Of a stretch of DNA of 22,452 nt, positions 6,482 to 13,912 are shown piece after piece (the first letter of the stretch is position 1; every line of letters starts with the position of its first letter). The stretch comes from an uncultured Gammaproteobacteria bacterium (GTDB taxonomy: Bacteria > Pseudomonadota > Gammaproteobacteria > Coxiellales > Coxiellaceae), in contig CAIQCE010000048.1 of the NCBI GenBank assembly GCA_903870185.1, forward strand, positions 1-22,452, read 5' to 3'. Both the position numbers and the translations under genes were made by a program. Under the pieces are notes generated by a model. That model saw only the letters and a program-made list of their open reading frames with translations. It was not told the DNA's origin and made no database searches.

Positions 6482-7162
6482 TTATTGCTCCTGGGGTGAG
6501 TCATATAAAGCCCAACGATAACGAAGCACTTTTGAAGTTCCATCTGGCTGCTCTATCGTTTCTTGAACCAACTCTTTAGTACCATTTAATACTTCAATGA
6601 GCTCAGCCTCAGTTCCTGTGGTTTTAATTTTAATCAACATGCCATCGGGATTCACTCCTGCCATTTCCACCTGCTGAATTAACTGCAACTGCGAAAGAGA
6701 CTGATTAATTTTCGCATAATCATCCAGATCTTTAATACCTACAATTTCAACTTCAAAATCACGCACAGTTTCAGAAGATGGAGAGGCTGCACCACTTTCA
6801 CTCTTAACAGTCACTTCAGTTCCTTTAATCAGTTGATCGATAGACTTATGATCAAAATCTATATCCACCCAAAGTTTAGTCTCTCCCGCCTCTGTACGAT
6901 TCTCATAATGATAACTGCTGATCCACTGCTCTGCATGAGGCAATGCTTTTTTAACAGCCGGTGAATCGATAATGGTCTCGCTCCCTGTTAATCGCAGCAA
7001 TGTTTGCTTAACGGCTTCAGGCAACACCTTTGTCAAAGCCTCTGGGGTTCGATCGGTGATTTCTAAACTAGCGGAATAGGGAGGACTAGTTTCCTCAGCA
7101 CTCACAGCAGCGCTTAAGAAAAACAAACTTAAAAAAAATACTCGGATCAAGCGACTCTGCAT
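6482..7162 (-). CDS. DUF2066 domain exported protein
   Basis: A 226-residue protein with a signal peptide (basic MQSRLIR, hydrophobic 8-17, SAAVSA before Glu23), so it is exported. The body (about 30-225) fits DUF2066, a family of unknown function usually found beside purM and hda in gammaproteobacteria. Visible conserved stretches are PEALTKVLPEAVKQTLLRLTG (40-60 region) with the pattern ALxxVLxxxLxRLTG, WISSYHYEN near 79-87, and a C-terminal YRWALYDSPQ. The ATG has an AGGGGG-type ribosome site 5-6 nt upstream. It shares a 62-base divergent promoter region with purM. Function unknown. The fixed position next to a DnaA regulator is likely historical rather than functional. Confidence 0.8.
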   Translation of the reverse strand: MQSRLIRVFFLSLFFLSAAVSAEETSPPYSASLEITDRTPEALTKVLPEAVKQTLLRLTGSETIIDSPAVKKALPHAEQWISSYHYENRTEAGETKLWVDIDFDHKSIDQLIKGTEVTVKSESGAASPSSETVRDFEVEIVGIKDLDDYAKINQSLSQLQLIQQVEMAGVNPDGMLIKIKTTGTEAELIEVLNGTKELVQETIEQPDGTSKVLRYRWALYDSPQEQ

Positions 7163-7224
7163 ATCTACCCCCTAGGTTGAAACCGGTATATTATAGCGTA
7201 GGTTTAACTAGCGGGAGTACCCAA
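7163..7224. promoter_or_regulatory. divergent promoter region DUF2066-hda / purM-purN
   Basis: All control of both operons must lie in these 62 bases. TATATTATAG at 7187-7196 provides TATAAT on the minus strand (7195-7190) and TATATT/TATTAT on the plus strand, so overlapping back-to-back -10 elements are likely. Neither has a good -35. No PurR-like operator is evident by eye. Confidence 0.35.
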
Positions 7225-8271
7225 TTGTTGAAAAATGACAATAAAGTCGAATTAGATTACCGACAAGCTGGGGTTGATATTGAAAAAGCGGATGCTTTTA
7301 TCGGTTCATTGAAACAAATGGCTCAACGTACTCATCGCCCCGAAGTTTTAAGTGGGATTGGTGGATTTGCCTCACTCTTTGAAATACCAGAAGGTTATCA
7401 ACGACCCGTTCTAGTTTCTGGGACCGATGGTGTCGGGACCAAGTTGAAATTGGCCACGGGCCTGAACCGTCACGACTCTATCGGGATTGATCTCGTCGCC
7501 ATGTGTGTGAACGATGTATTGACCCAAGGTGCTGAACCCTTATTTTTCTTAGATTACTTTGCAACAGGACATTTAAATCCTATTCAAGCCAATGCCATTC
7601 TTAAAGGTATCATTGAAGGTTGCGAATTGGCTGGAGCTTCTTTAGTCGGAGGAGAAACTGCTGAAATGCCGGGCATGTATCAAGGTGATGATTATGATCT
7701 CGCTGGATTCTGTGTCGGTATAGTTGAAAAATCTGAAATTATCGATGGATCAAAAGTAGGGCCTACTGATCTATTAATCGGTCTCGCTTCCTCAGGCGCT
7801 CATTCCAACGGTTATTCATTAATCCGCAAAATACTCGAAGCAAATGCGATATCTCTTGATCTCGATTTTGAAGGCACCACCTTGGGTGAAGTCTTACTAA
7901 AACCGACTCGAATCTATGTAAAATCCATACTCGATTTAATTAAGAAAGTCCCCGTGCATGCAATGGCTCATATCACGGGAGGCGGTATTTTGGATAATTT
8001 GCCTCGGGTATTGCCGCCTCATATCCAAGCGATTGTGGATACTAAGAGCTGGGAAAGACCGGCATTATTTGATTGGCTGCAATCCAAAGCCAGCATCTCT
8101 GAAACCGAGATGTATCGCAGTTTCAACATGGGCATTGGAATGGTATTAGTCGTTCCATCCACCAATGCTACTGAAACCTTAACCATTTTAGAATCCTTGG
8201 GAGAAAAAGCCTGGATTATTGGACATCTTGAACAGAGCTCAAATTCTAATCCCGAGGTAGTGCTCACTTGA
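7225..8271 (+). CDS. purM: phosphoribosylformylglycinamidine cyclo-ligase PurM
   Basis: AIR synthetase, the ATP-driven ring closure of FGAM in purine synthesis. The protein aligns end to end with the remembered E. coli PurM: YRQAGVDI, RPEVLSGIGGF, PVLVSGTDGVGTKLKLA, IDLVAMCVNDVL, GAEPLFFLDYFATG, LVGGETAEMPGMY, HSNGYSLIRKILE, HITGGG and MYRSFNMGIGM are all intact. The frame is open from TTG 7177, but that codon overlaps the promoter. TTG at 7225 (or the adjacent TTG at 7228) has GGGAG 7 nt upstream and gives about 348 residues, close to the usual 345. No ATG exists in this frame near the N-terminus, so a TTG start is required. Its TGA overlaps the purN start, which indicates translational coupling. 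Confidence 0.95.
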   Translation: MLKNDNKVELDYRQAGVDIEKADAFIGSLKQMAQRTHRPEVLSGIGGFASLFEIPEGYQRPVLVSGTDGVGTKLKLATGLNRHDSIGIDLVAMCVNDVLTQGAEPLFFLDYFATGHLNPIQANAILKGIIEGCELAGASLVGGETAEMPGMYQGDDYDLAGFCVGIVEKSEIIDGSKVGPTDLLIGLASSGAHSNGYSLIRKILEANAISLDLDFEGTTLGEVLLKPTRIYVKSILDLIKKVPVHAMAHITGGGILDNLPRVLPPHIQAIVDTKSWERPALFDWLQSKASISETEMYRSFNMGIGMVLVVPSTNATETLTILESLGEKAWIIGHLEQSSNSNPEVVLT

Positions 8272-8933
8272 GTCTAAAAAAAATGAAGATTGTGGCGCTG
8301 ATCTCGGGGCGCGGCAGTAATTTACAAGCGATGATTCAGGCAGCAGCAGAAGGGCTGCCCATCGAAATAGCCGCTGTAATCAGCAACAATCCTGAAGCAC
8401 TAGGCCTCCAATTGGCGAAGAGGGCTGGGATCCCAACCCACATATTACCTCATACCCACTATCCCTCTCGAGAAATCTTTGATCAAGCCATGATTGAAAT
8501 CATCGATCCTTATGCACCTGAATGGATCGTTTTAGCCGGTTTTATGCGTCAGCTCAGTGAGGTTTTTGTGAAGCATTACCCTCGACGAATTTTAAATATC
8601 CACCCCTCTCTGCTCCCCCTTTATCCTGGACTCAATACGCATAAACGAGCCTTAGAAAACCAGGAAAAAATTCATGGCGCCAGCATTCACCTCGTCGATC
8701 TCGGATTAGATACGGGCCCTATTTTGGCTCAAGCTCAAGTGCCCATTGAAGCTGGAGAAACCTCTCTTTCGCTAGCGGAGAAAGTTTTAAAACTGGAAAA
8801 TCAGATGTATCCTCAACTCTTGGGTTGGCTTGCCACAGGGGAATTAATGGTATCAGGTACTGAAATTCGCTTTGCCGATCAAGAACTTCCCGCCAAAGGC
8901 ATTCAAATTTCTTTTTCTATCGACCCCAAATAG
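8268..8933 (+). CDS. purN: phosphoribosylglycinamide formyltransferase PurN
   Basis: GAR transformylase using 10-formyl-tetrahydrofolate. The fold shows KIVALISGRGSNLQAM at the start, LAGFMRQL near 90, the catalytic segment ILNIHPSLLPLYPG with Asn and His, THKRAL, and GASIHLVDLGLDTGPIL with the catalytic Asp. Start choice: TTG at 8268 overlaps the purM stop (TTGA) and has GAGG about 10 nt upstream. ATG at 8283 gives the more usual beginning MKIVALISG but has no ribosome site of its own and would depend on re-initiation. Either is possible; the core is unaffected. It forms an operon with purM, and ihfB follows after 43 bases. Confidence 0.94.
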   Translation: MSLKKMKIVALISGRGSNLQAMIQAAAEGLPIEIAAVISNNPEALGLQLAKRAGIPTHILPHTHYPSREIFDQAMIEIIDPYAPEWIVLAGFMRQLSEVFVKHYPRRILNIHPSLLPLYPGLNTHKRALENQEKIHGASIHLVDLGLDTGPILAQAQVPIEAGETSLSLAEKVLKLENQMYPQLLGWLATGELMVSGTEIRFADQELPAKGIQISFSIDPK

Positions 8934-8976
8934 TGTACAATATGCATCAAATCTTTAGTCAAACAGGTACAATCTA

Positions 8977-9297
8977 ATGGTCAAATCGGAACTCATCAAT
9001 ATTATTGCTGAAAAGCAACCCTCGCTTTCTCTTAAAGATGTGGAGCTTGGGATTAACCATATCTTAGAATCCATGAGCGAAACTCTAAGCACCGGGGAGA
9101 GAATTGAGATTCGTGGGTTTGGAAGTTTAAGCTGTCATTACCGTCCACCTCGTAAAGCTCATAATCCTAAAACAGGTGAAAGAGTCTTTACCGAAGCTAA
9201 GCTCACCCCTCATTTCAAACCCGGCAAAGATCTAAGAGATCGGGTGAATGAGAGTACTTGTCCGATTGTGGATGAGTTGGGTGATTCTGAAGATTAA
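8977..9297 (+). CDS. ihfB: integration host factor subunit beta
   Basis: A 106-residue DNA-bending protein of the HU/IHF family. VKSELINIIAEKQ, the block GERIEIRGFGSLSCHYRPPR (40-59), NPKTGERV with the intercalating Pro64 (63-70) and PHFKPGKDLRDRVN (78-91) mark it as the beta subunit rather than HU or IHF alpha. It ends with an extra acidic tail of about 14 residues (STCPIVDELGDSED) absent from the 94-residue E. coli protein. Its place after purN is not the usual one (behind rpsA). A weak TACAAT-like -10 in the 43-base gap could give it its own promoter. A possible terminator lies at 9392-9417. Confidence 0.92.
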   Translation: MVKSELINIIAEKQPSLSLKDVELGINHILESMSETLSTGERIEIRGFGSLSCHYRPPRKAHNPKTGERVFTEAKLTPHFKPGKDLRDRVNESTCPIVDELGDSED

Positions 9298-9308
9298 TTT
9301 GTGATTTT

Positions 9309-9355
9309 GGTGCCAGGCACCTCTTAATAAGAAAGGTGCCAGGCACCTTTCTTAT
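9309..9355. repeat. tandem GGTGCCAGGCACC palindromes
   Basis: The 13-base palindrome occurs at 9309-9321 and again at 9335-9347. The second is embedded in a longer perfect palindrome: 14 bases at 9327-9340, a central A, and the 14-base complement at 9342-9355. Related copies are at 13780-13792 and 13831-13843. The element lies just after ihfB in the gap between convergent ihfB and metQ. Confidence 0.75.
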
Positions 9356-9391
9356 CATTAGCACCGACCTACCGACTAAGCCGTCTTGTGC

Positions 9392-9417
9392 CTTCTGGCA
9401 ATTTAGAAGTCTTTTTT
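9392..9417 (+). terminator. weak intrinsic terminator after ihfB
   Basis: CTTCT (9392-9396), 8-base loop, AGAAG (9405-9409), then TCTTTTTT. The stem is only 5 bp, but the U-run is good. A longer-range pair, GCCGTCTTG (9380-9388) with CAAGACGGC (9451-9459), surrounds it and overlaps the end of metQ. Confidence 0.35.
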
Positions 9418-9449
9418 AAGTATAGTCAAAAACCCTGGAATTACCCTGA

Positions 9450-10334
9450 TCAAGACGGCATTTCTTCCTGAAGCTGAATTTTCGCTGTCTGTTCAGTTGA
9501 ACTTTGCATCACAGAATTATTCGAGTTATTAGCCACAGGCCAGGCAGGAATTGCATCATCACCAAAAAGCTCCTTAGCCTTTTGAAGGACTTCTGGGGAG
9601 TGCAAAGCTAAAACCAATTCATTCAGTTGCAAATCATTTTCCTCGCCCTGACGGACCACGATCAAATTGGCATACTCTGAATCATCGCCTTCCGAAAATA
9701 GGGCGTCATTAACAGCTGAAAGTCCTGCTGCGATGGCATAGTTACTATTAATAGCGGCTAATGCAGTATCATTCAAAGCTCGGGGCAGCTGGGCGGCATC
9801 CATCTCGGCGATTTCTAAATTTTTAGGATTCGAGATAATATCTTGAGTGGTCGCACTGACGCCAGCATCTGGCTTTAAGGTAATTAATCCTGCTGATTGC
9901 AGTAAACCTAGAGCCCGAGCTTCATTAGTAGGATCATTCGGAATAGCAACGACTGCCCCTTCCTGGAGCTGACCTAGTTCCGTAATTTGCCGTGAATAAA
10001 GCCCCATGGGATACACAAAAGTCTCGCCAATCGACACCAGCTTATAACCTTGGTTCGCCATCTGTGCCTGTAAAAAGGGGAGATGCTGGAACATATTGGC
10101 ATCAATGCTGCCATCGCTCAAAGCAGCATTAGGCATATTATAATTAGAAAAACTCACAATTTGGATATTCAGCCCATAATTTTGCTTAGCAACTGCCTGA
10201 GCCACTTCCATCAATTGCTCTTCCGGACCTGACATAACCCCAACTTTAACAGTATTCGGATCATCTTGATTGCTGCAGGCCGTCATTAATCCAAGAAACG
10301 CCATTATAAAAACTTGTTTAATTTTATTAATCAT
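9450..10334 (-). CDS. metQ: methionine ABC transporter substrate-binding lipoprotein MetQ
   Basis: NlpA/MetQ family periplasmic methionine-binding protein, tethered by lipid. The lipobox is LMTAC with Cys20 following a short signal. Conserved features are VKVGVMSGPEEQLMEVA, SFSNYNMPNAALSDGSIDANMFQHLPFL, VYPMGLYS, the loop AIPNDPTNEARAL and AAINSNYAIAAGL. At 294 residues it is longer than E. coli MetQ (271) through a polar C-terminal tail rich in Asn, Ser and Gln. It is the last gene of the metN-metI-metQ unit, 15 nt after metI. No S-box riboswitch or obvious MetJ box (AGACGTCT repeats) is seen near the genes. Confidence 0.93.
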   Translation of the reverse strand: MINKIKQVFIMAFLGLMTACSNQDDPNTVKVGVMSGPEEQLMEVAQAVAKQNYGLNIQIVSFSNYNMPNAALSDGSIDANMFQHLPFLQAQMANQGYKLVSIGETFVYPMGLYSRQITELGQLQEGAVVAIPNDPTNEARALGLLQSAGLITLKPDAGVSATTQDIISNPKNLEIAEMDAAQLPRALNDTALAAINSNYAIAAGLSAVNDALFSEGDDSEYANLIVVRQGEENDLQLNELVLALHSPEVLQKAKELFGDDAIPAWPVANNSNNSVMQSSTEQTAKIQLQEEMPS

Positions 10335-10349
10335 CTCTTTCTCACCTTA

Positions 10350-11012
10350 TTAACGTGAATTTCCATGAGCTAAACGCTTCGCCAAATAATCGCCTATCCA
10401 TTGAATCAATTGCACCATCACGACTAAGATTAGCACAGTGATTAACATTATTCCCAGCTCAAATCGTTCATATCCATAGCGAATAGCAAGGTCTCCTAAA
10501 CCACCACCACCGACTGCACCTGCCATAGCGGAGTAGCCTATTAAGGTGATCAGCATCAAAGCCAATCCATTCACAATATTCGGCAATGCTTCAGGAACCA
10601 TGACCTTAAAAATAATTTGTTGACTCGTAGCACCCATTGCCTGCGAAGCTTCAATCAATCCTCCACCGACTTCATTCATTGCATTCTCAACAATTCGAGC
10701 AACAAATGGAAAAGCACAAACGGCGAGCGGCACAATCGCAGCACCAGTTCCAATAGAAGTTCCCACAATGAAACGAGTAAAGGGAATTATAGCGACCATT
10801 AAAATCACAAAAGGAACCGATCGAATAATATTAACCACCACTCCCAAAGTTTTATTCAACCAGGGATTTTCCATCAGCTGATTTTCGCGCGTGGCCCACA
10901 ATAAAATCCCTAACGGAAATCCTATCAGAATAGCGACCAATCCTGACATTAAAACCATTAACAAGGTTTGAGAAATCGACTGAAGAATTAAGGGCCAAAC
11001 TAAAGAATTCAT
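10350..11012 (-). CDS. metI: methionine ABC transporter permease MetI
   Basis: Inner-membrane permease of the MetNIQ importer, 220 residues with about five transmembrane segments. It carries the family segments VNIIRSVPFVILMVAIIPFT, IVGTSIGTGAAIVPL, the EAA loop GLIEASQAMGATSQQIIFKVMVPEALP and ITLIGYSAMAGAVGGGGLGDLA. The longest frame begins at 11045 inside metN, but TAGGAG lies 5 nt before the ATG at 11012 and overlaps the metN stop, so I take 11012. This gives a length close to E. coli MetI (217). The metN stop codon is part of this ribosome site, which suggests coupled translation. Confidence 0.94.
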   Translation of the reverse strand: MNSLVWPLILQSISQTLLMVLMSGLVAILIGFPLGILLWATRENQLMENPWLNKTLGVVVNIIRSVPFVILMVAIIPFTRFIVGTSIGTGAAIVPLAVCAFPFVARIVENAMNEVGGGLIEASQAMGATSQQIIFKVMVPEALPNIVNGLALMLITLIGYSAMAGAVGGGGLGDLAIRYGYERFELGIMLITVLILVVMVQLIQWIGDYLAKRLAHGNSR

Positions 11013-11020
11013 CACTGCTC

Positions 11021-12058
11021 CTACCACTTCGAATAACCTAAACATTCAACGGAGATGCCTAAAGATTTCAAACTCACGACGGCTCGCTCAATTTCTTCAG
11101 AACCCGCATTCATCGAAAGAATCATCACACCCAGCAACTCATCTCGCAAATAATCTAAGTTGGCTTGTAAAATATTCACTCTGATTTTAAATCGGTGAGT
11201 CAACTCATCGATAATAGGCTTTGAAGCCACATCACCGACAAATTCTATACGGAAAATCGGATGTGTATCGGGCAACTGTTTTTCAACAAGCTGGGCTTGA
11301 ATAGACGGAGGAAGCTCAAGTTTAATAGCCGAATTCAATAGACTTTTAGTAATAGGCGATTTAGGCCTCGCAAATAAATCAATGACTCGAGCCTCTTCTA
11401 CAATTTCTGCATTTTCAAGCACCGCGACTCGATCGGCAATCTCTTTAATCACCTGCATCTCATGAGTAATTAAAAGCACCGTTACCCCAAGTTTTTGGTT
11501 AATGGATTTAATTAATTTCAATATCGAGTAAGTCGTTTCAGGATCCAATGCCGAAGTCATTTCATCGCATAATAAGATCTTAGGCTGTGTGGCTAATGCT
11601 CTTGCGATCGCCACTCTTTGTTTTTGACCGCCACTCAATTGATTCGGATAAACATGCGCTTTTTCAGTTAATCCTACTAGATTAAGCAAATCCATGACTC
11701 TTTCTTTAACAGCAGTGGATTTTTCATTTAAAAATTCTAAGGGCAAAGCAATATTTTCAAAAACGGTTCGAGTATTCAGTAGATTATAGTGCTGAAATAC
11801 CATGCCCATTTGGTGACGAGCTATTCTCAATTCTTCAGCAGAAAGTTTCTGAAGCTCTTGGCCATTCACCCAAACTTCCCCTGAACTAGGGCGCTCCAAA
11901 AGATTAACGCAGCGAATCAAACTACTTTTGCCCGCACCACTTCGACCAATGACCCCATAGATTTCAGACTTCTCAATTTTTAAATTAATATTGGCCAGCG
12001 CAGTGATTTCTCTACCTTGAATTTGATAGCGCTTAACAATATTCTTTAATTCAATCAT
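11021..12058 (-). CDS. metN: methionine ABC transporter ATP-binding protein MetN
   Basis: ATPase of the D-/L-methionine importer. The Walker A motif GRSGAGKS is at 38-45, the Q-loop is MGMVFQHYNLL, the signature is NQLSGGQKQRVAIARAL, Walker B is ILLCDEMTSALDPE, and the switch histidine is in LLITHEM. Residues about 265-345 form the NIL/ACT-like domain that senses methionine and inhibits transport when internal methionine is high. The length of 345 matches the family. ATG has AGGA 8-9 nt upstream. It begins 29 bases after dcd on the same strand, so it probably belongs to the mrp-dcd transcript. Confidence 0.96.
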   Translation of the reverse strand: MIELKNIVKRYQIQGREITALANINLKIEKSEIYGVIGRSGAGKSSLIRCVNLLERPSSGEVWVNGQELQKLSAEELRIARHQMGMVFQHYNLLNTRTVFENIALPLEFLNEKSTAVKERVMDLLNLVGLTEKAHVYPNQLSGGQKQRVAIARALATQPKILLCDEMTSALDPETTYSILKLIKSINQKLGVTVLLITHEMQVIKEIADRVAVLENAEIVEEARVIDLFARPKSPITKSLLNSAIKLELPPSIQAQLVEKQLPDTHPIFRIEFVGDVASKPIIDELTHRFKIRVNILQANLDYLRDELLGVMILSMNAGSEEIERAVVSLKSLGISVECLGYSKW

Positions 12059-12087
12059 TAAAATTTCCTACAGGCCCGAATCTAACA

Positions 12088-12654
12088 TTATACTTCTGGC
12101 AATGTGACCCCAGTTTGCCCTTGATATTTCCCACCTCGATCCTTATAAGAAACTTCACAGACTTCATCGGATTCAAAAAATAGCATTTGTGCCACACCTT
12201 CATTTGCATAAATTTTCGCAGGCAAGGTTGTCGTATTCGAAAACTCCAAAGTCACATGCCCTTCCCATTCGGGCTCCAAAGGCGTCACATTCACAATAAT
12301 GCCGCATCGCGCATAAGTCGATTTACCGAGGCAAATCGTCAAAACACTACGGGGAATTTTAAAGTATTCCACCGTGCGCGCGAGTGCAAAAGAATTGGGG
12401 GGAATGATGCAAACATCACTCTCAACATCTACAAAACTATTGGGGTCAAAAGCCTTAGGATCCACAATAGCTGAATTGATATTGGTGAACACCTTAAACT
12501 CTCGAGAGCATCGAACATCATAACCATAGCTGGAAGTCCCATAAGAGATGATTTTCCCATGGGCTGACTGCTTGATTTGAGTCGGTTCAAAAGGAGCAAT
12601 CATTTCATGCTCCAATGACATTCTGCGAATCCATTTATCTGATTTGATTGACAT
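12088..12654 (-). CDS. dcd: dCTP deaminase
   Basis: Converts dCTP to dUTP, the main route to dUMP and then dTTP in gammaproteobacteria. The 188 residues show MSIKSDKWIRRM at the start, SYGYDVRCSREFKVFTN, the active-site segment LGKSTYARCGIIVNVTPLEPEWEGHVTLEFSN with the catalytic Glu, and GVAQMLFF and GKYQGQTGVTLP at the end. This is the monofunctional form that pairs with a separate dUTPase, which is not in the window. It begins 16 bases after mrp, an arrangement common in gammaproteobacteria. Confidence 0.96.
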   Translation of the reverse strand: MSIKSDKWIRRMSLEHEMIAPFEPTQIKQSAHGKIISYGTSSYGYDVRCSREFKVFTNINSAIVDPKAFDPNSFVDVESDVCIIPPNSFALARTVEYFKIPRSVLTICLGKSTYARCGIIVNVTPLEPEWEGHVTLEFSNTTTLPAKIYANEGVAQMLFFESDEVCEVSYKDRGGKYQGQTGVTLPEV

Positions 12655-12670
12655 TAGGTATCCTTAAAAA

Positions 12671-13750
12671 CTATTCCACTACAATCTTAGGGAATTTTAC
12701 GGCGTAGTTAACCGATTGCCTAGCTAATTTTACTGCAATCTTACGTGCGATTTCTAAATAGATTTGAGCCTCCAGGCTTTCGGGCTTAGCCAGCACAGTA
12801 GGGTAGCCACGATCGGCATCCTCTCGAATCCCCAATGACAGAGGCAATTTCCCTAAAAGCTCAGTCTCGCACTCTTGGGATAAATGGTCTCCACCCCCCG
12901 CTCCAAATATTGACTCCTGATGCCCACACTGTGAACAAGTATGAAGGCTCATATTCTCTACCACCCCCAATACTGGAACCTTGAGTTTTCGAAACATCTC
13001 CAATCCCTTTCGAGCGTCTAAGATCGCGATATCTTGAGGGGTAGTCACAATTACAGCACCACTCAATGGGGCTTTTTGAGTCAAAGTCAGTTGAATATCG
13101 CCTGTCCCTGGAGGCAAGTCGATCAATAGATAGTCAAGCGCATCCCATTGGGTTTGTTGCAAAAGCTGTTGCAAGGCCGTGCTAACCATTGGCCCCCGCC
13201 AAATCATCGGTGTTTTAGTATCGATCAAATAACCGATCGACATCGATTGAATTCCATGTAAAACCACGGGTTCCAATTGTTTATCAGAGGATAAAGGGCC
13301 GATTTGGGTAGAACCTAACATCTGAGGCTGATTCGGCCCATAAATATCCGCATCCAAAATCCCGACCCGAGCACCTTGATGAGCCAATGCTAAAGCGAGA
13401 TTTACCGTAGTAGTTGATTTACCCACACCGCCTTTTCCAGAAGCGACAGCAATAATATTCTTAACCCCAGGAACGCCCTGAATATTACCCACCGCATGAG
13501 ACTGAACTTTCCAATCGATTGATATTTGAGGTGTAGTTCTTAATTTTTCAGATAAGGTTTTTTGTAAAGCTTCGATCAATTTAGACTGAATATCCTGGAC
13601 AGGATAAGGTAACTCAATTTCCAAATTGAGGGCTTGACCCACTCCTTGGATATTTTTAATACTGGCATCAGTCAACCAAGGATCTTTCAAATAACCCAAA
13701 GGAGCAGGCACATTTTTAATCAAGGATTTGATTAATTCTAAATCGACCAT
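12671..13750 (-). CDS. mrp: iron-sulfur cluster carrier protein Mrp/ApbC
   Basis: P-loop ATPase that holds and transfers Fe-S clusters. In the 359-residue form an N-terminal MIP18 (DUF59) domain covers about 1-80, the deviant Walker A SGKGGVGKST is at 104-113, then come DADIYGPNQPQMLG, LIDLPPGTGDIQLT, and ENMSLHTCSQCGHQESIFG with the CxxC that binds the bridging cluster. The frame could open with GTG at 13759, but that codon touches its own purine tract. ATG at 13750 has GAGG 8 nt upstream and is preferred. First gene of the minus-strand mrp-dcd-metNIQ array; its upstream gap contains an inverted repeat of the GGTGCC family. Confidence 0.95.
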   Translation of the reverse strand: MVDLELIKSLIKNVPAPLGYLKDPWLTDASIKNIQGVGQALNLEIELPYPVQDIQSKLIEALQKTLSEKLRTTPQISIDWKVQSHAVGNIQGVPGVKNIIAVASGKGGVGKSTTTVNLALALAHQGARVGILDADIYGPNQPQMLGSTQIGPLSSDKQLEPVVLHGIQSMSIGYLIDTKTPMIWRGPMVSTALQQLLQQTQWDALDYLLIDLPPGTGDIQLTLTQKAPLSGAVIVTTPQDIAILDARKGLEMFRKLKVPVLGVVENMSLHTCSQCGHQESIFGAGGGDHLSQECETELLGKLPLSLGIREDADRGYPTVLAKPESLEAQIYLEIARKIAVKLARQSVNYAVKFPKIVVE

Positions 13751-13775
13751 TAAGGGCACCTCTATAAATTAGTTA

Positions 13776-13847
13776 TTTTGGTGCCAGGCTCCGTCAGCAC
13801 AATCTATAACTAACTGATTAAATGAATTAAGGTGCCTGGCTCCAAAA
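13776..13847. repeat. inverted pair of TTTTGGTGCCAGGC-type units (miniature element?)
   Basis: The unit at 13776-13792 (TTTTGGTGCCAGGCTCC) is matched at 13831-13847 by GGTGCCTGGCTCCAAAA in opposite orientation with two mismatches, enclosing 38 bases. The whole is about 72 bp, shaped like a tiny inverted-repeat element, and related to the GGTGCCAGGCACC copies at 9309-9347. Confidence 0.6.
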
Positions 13848-13875
13848 TTCAAAACTAAAAAATTTTCAATTTCAA

Positions 13876-13897
13876 GAGGCGCCATTAATGCCGCCTC
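13876..13897 (-). terminator. hairpin after the glycosyltransferase gene
   Basis: GAGGCG (13876-13881) pairs with CGCCTC (13892-13897). On the minus strand it lies 16 bases after the glycosyltransferase stop. It is followed by an AT-rich run with TTTTTT some 13 nt later, so it is an imperfect intrinsic terminator at best. Confidence 0.35.
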
Positions 13898-13912
13898 AAA
13901 GAAGAGCTCTAA

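Noticed and set aside
7177..7224. N-terminal extension of PurM from TTG 7177
   Set aside because: Would place coding sequence over the divergent promoter; TTG 7225 has a ribosome site and gives the family length.
12187..12474. 95-codon plus-strand open frame inside dcd
   Set aside because: Antisense to the intact, conserved dcd gene and without a ribosome site.
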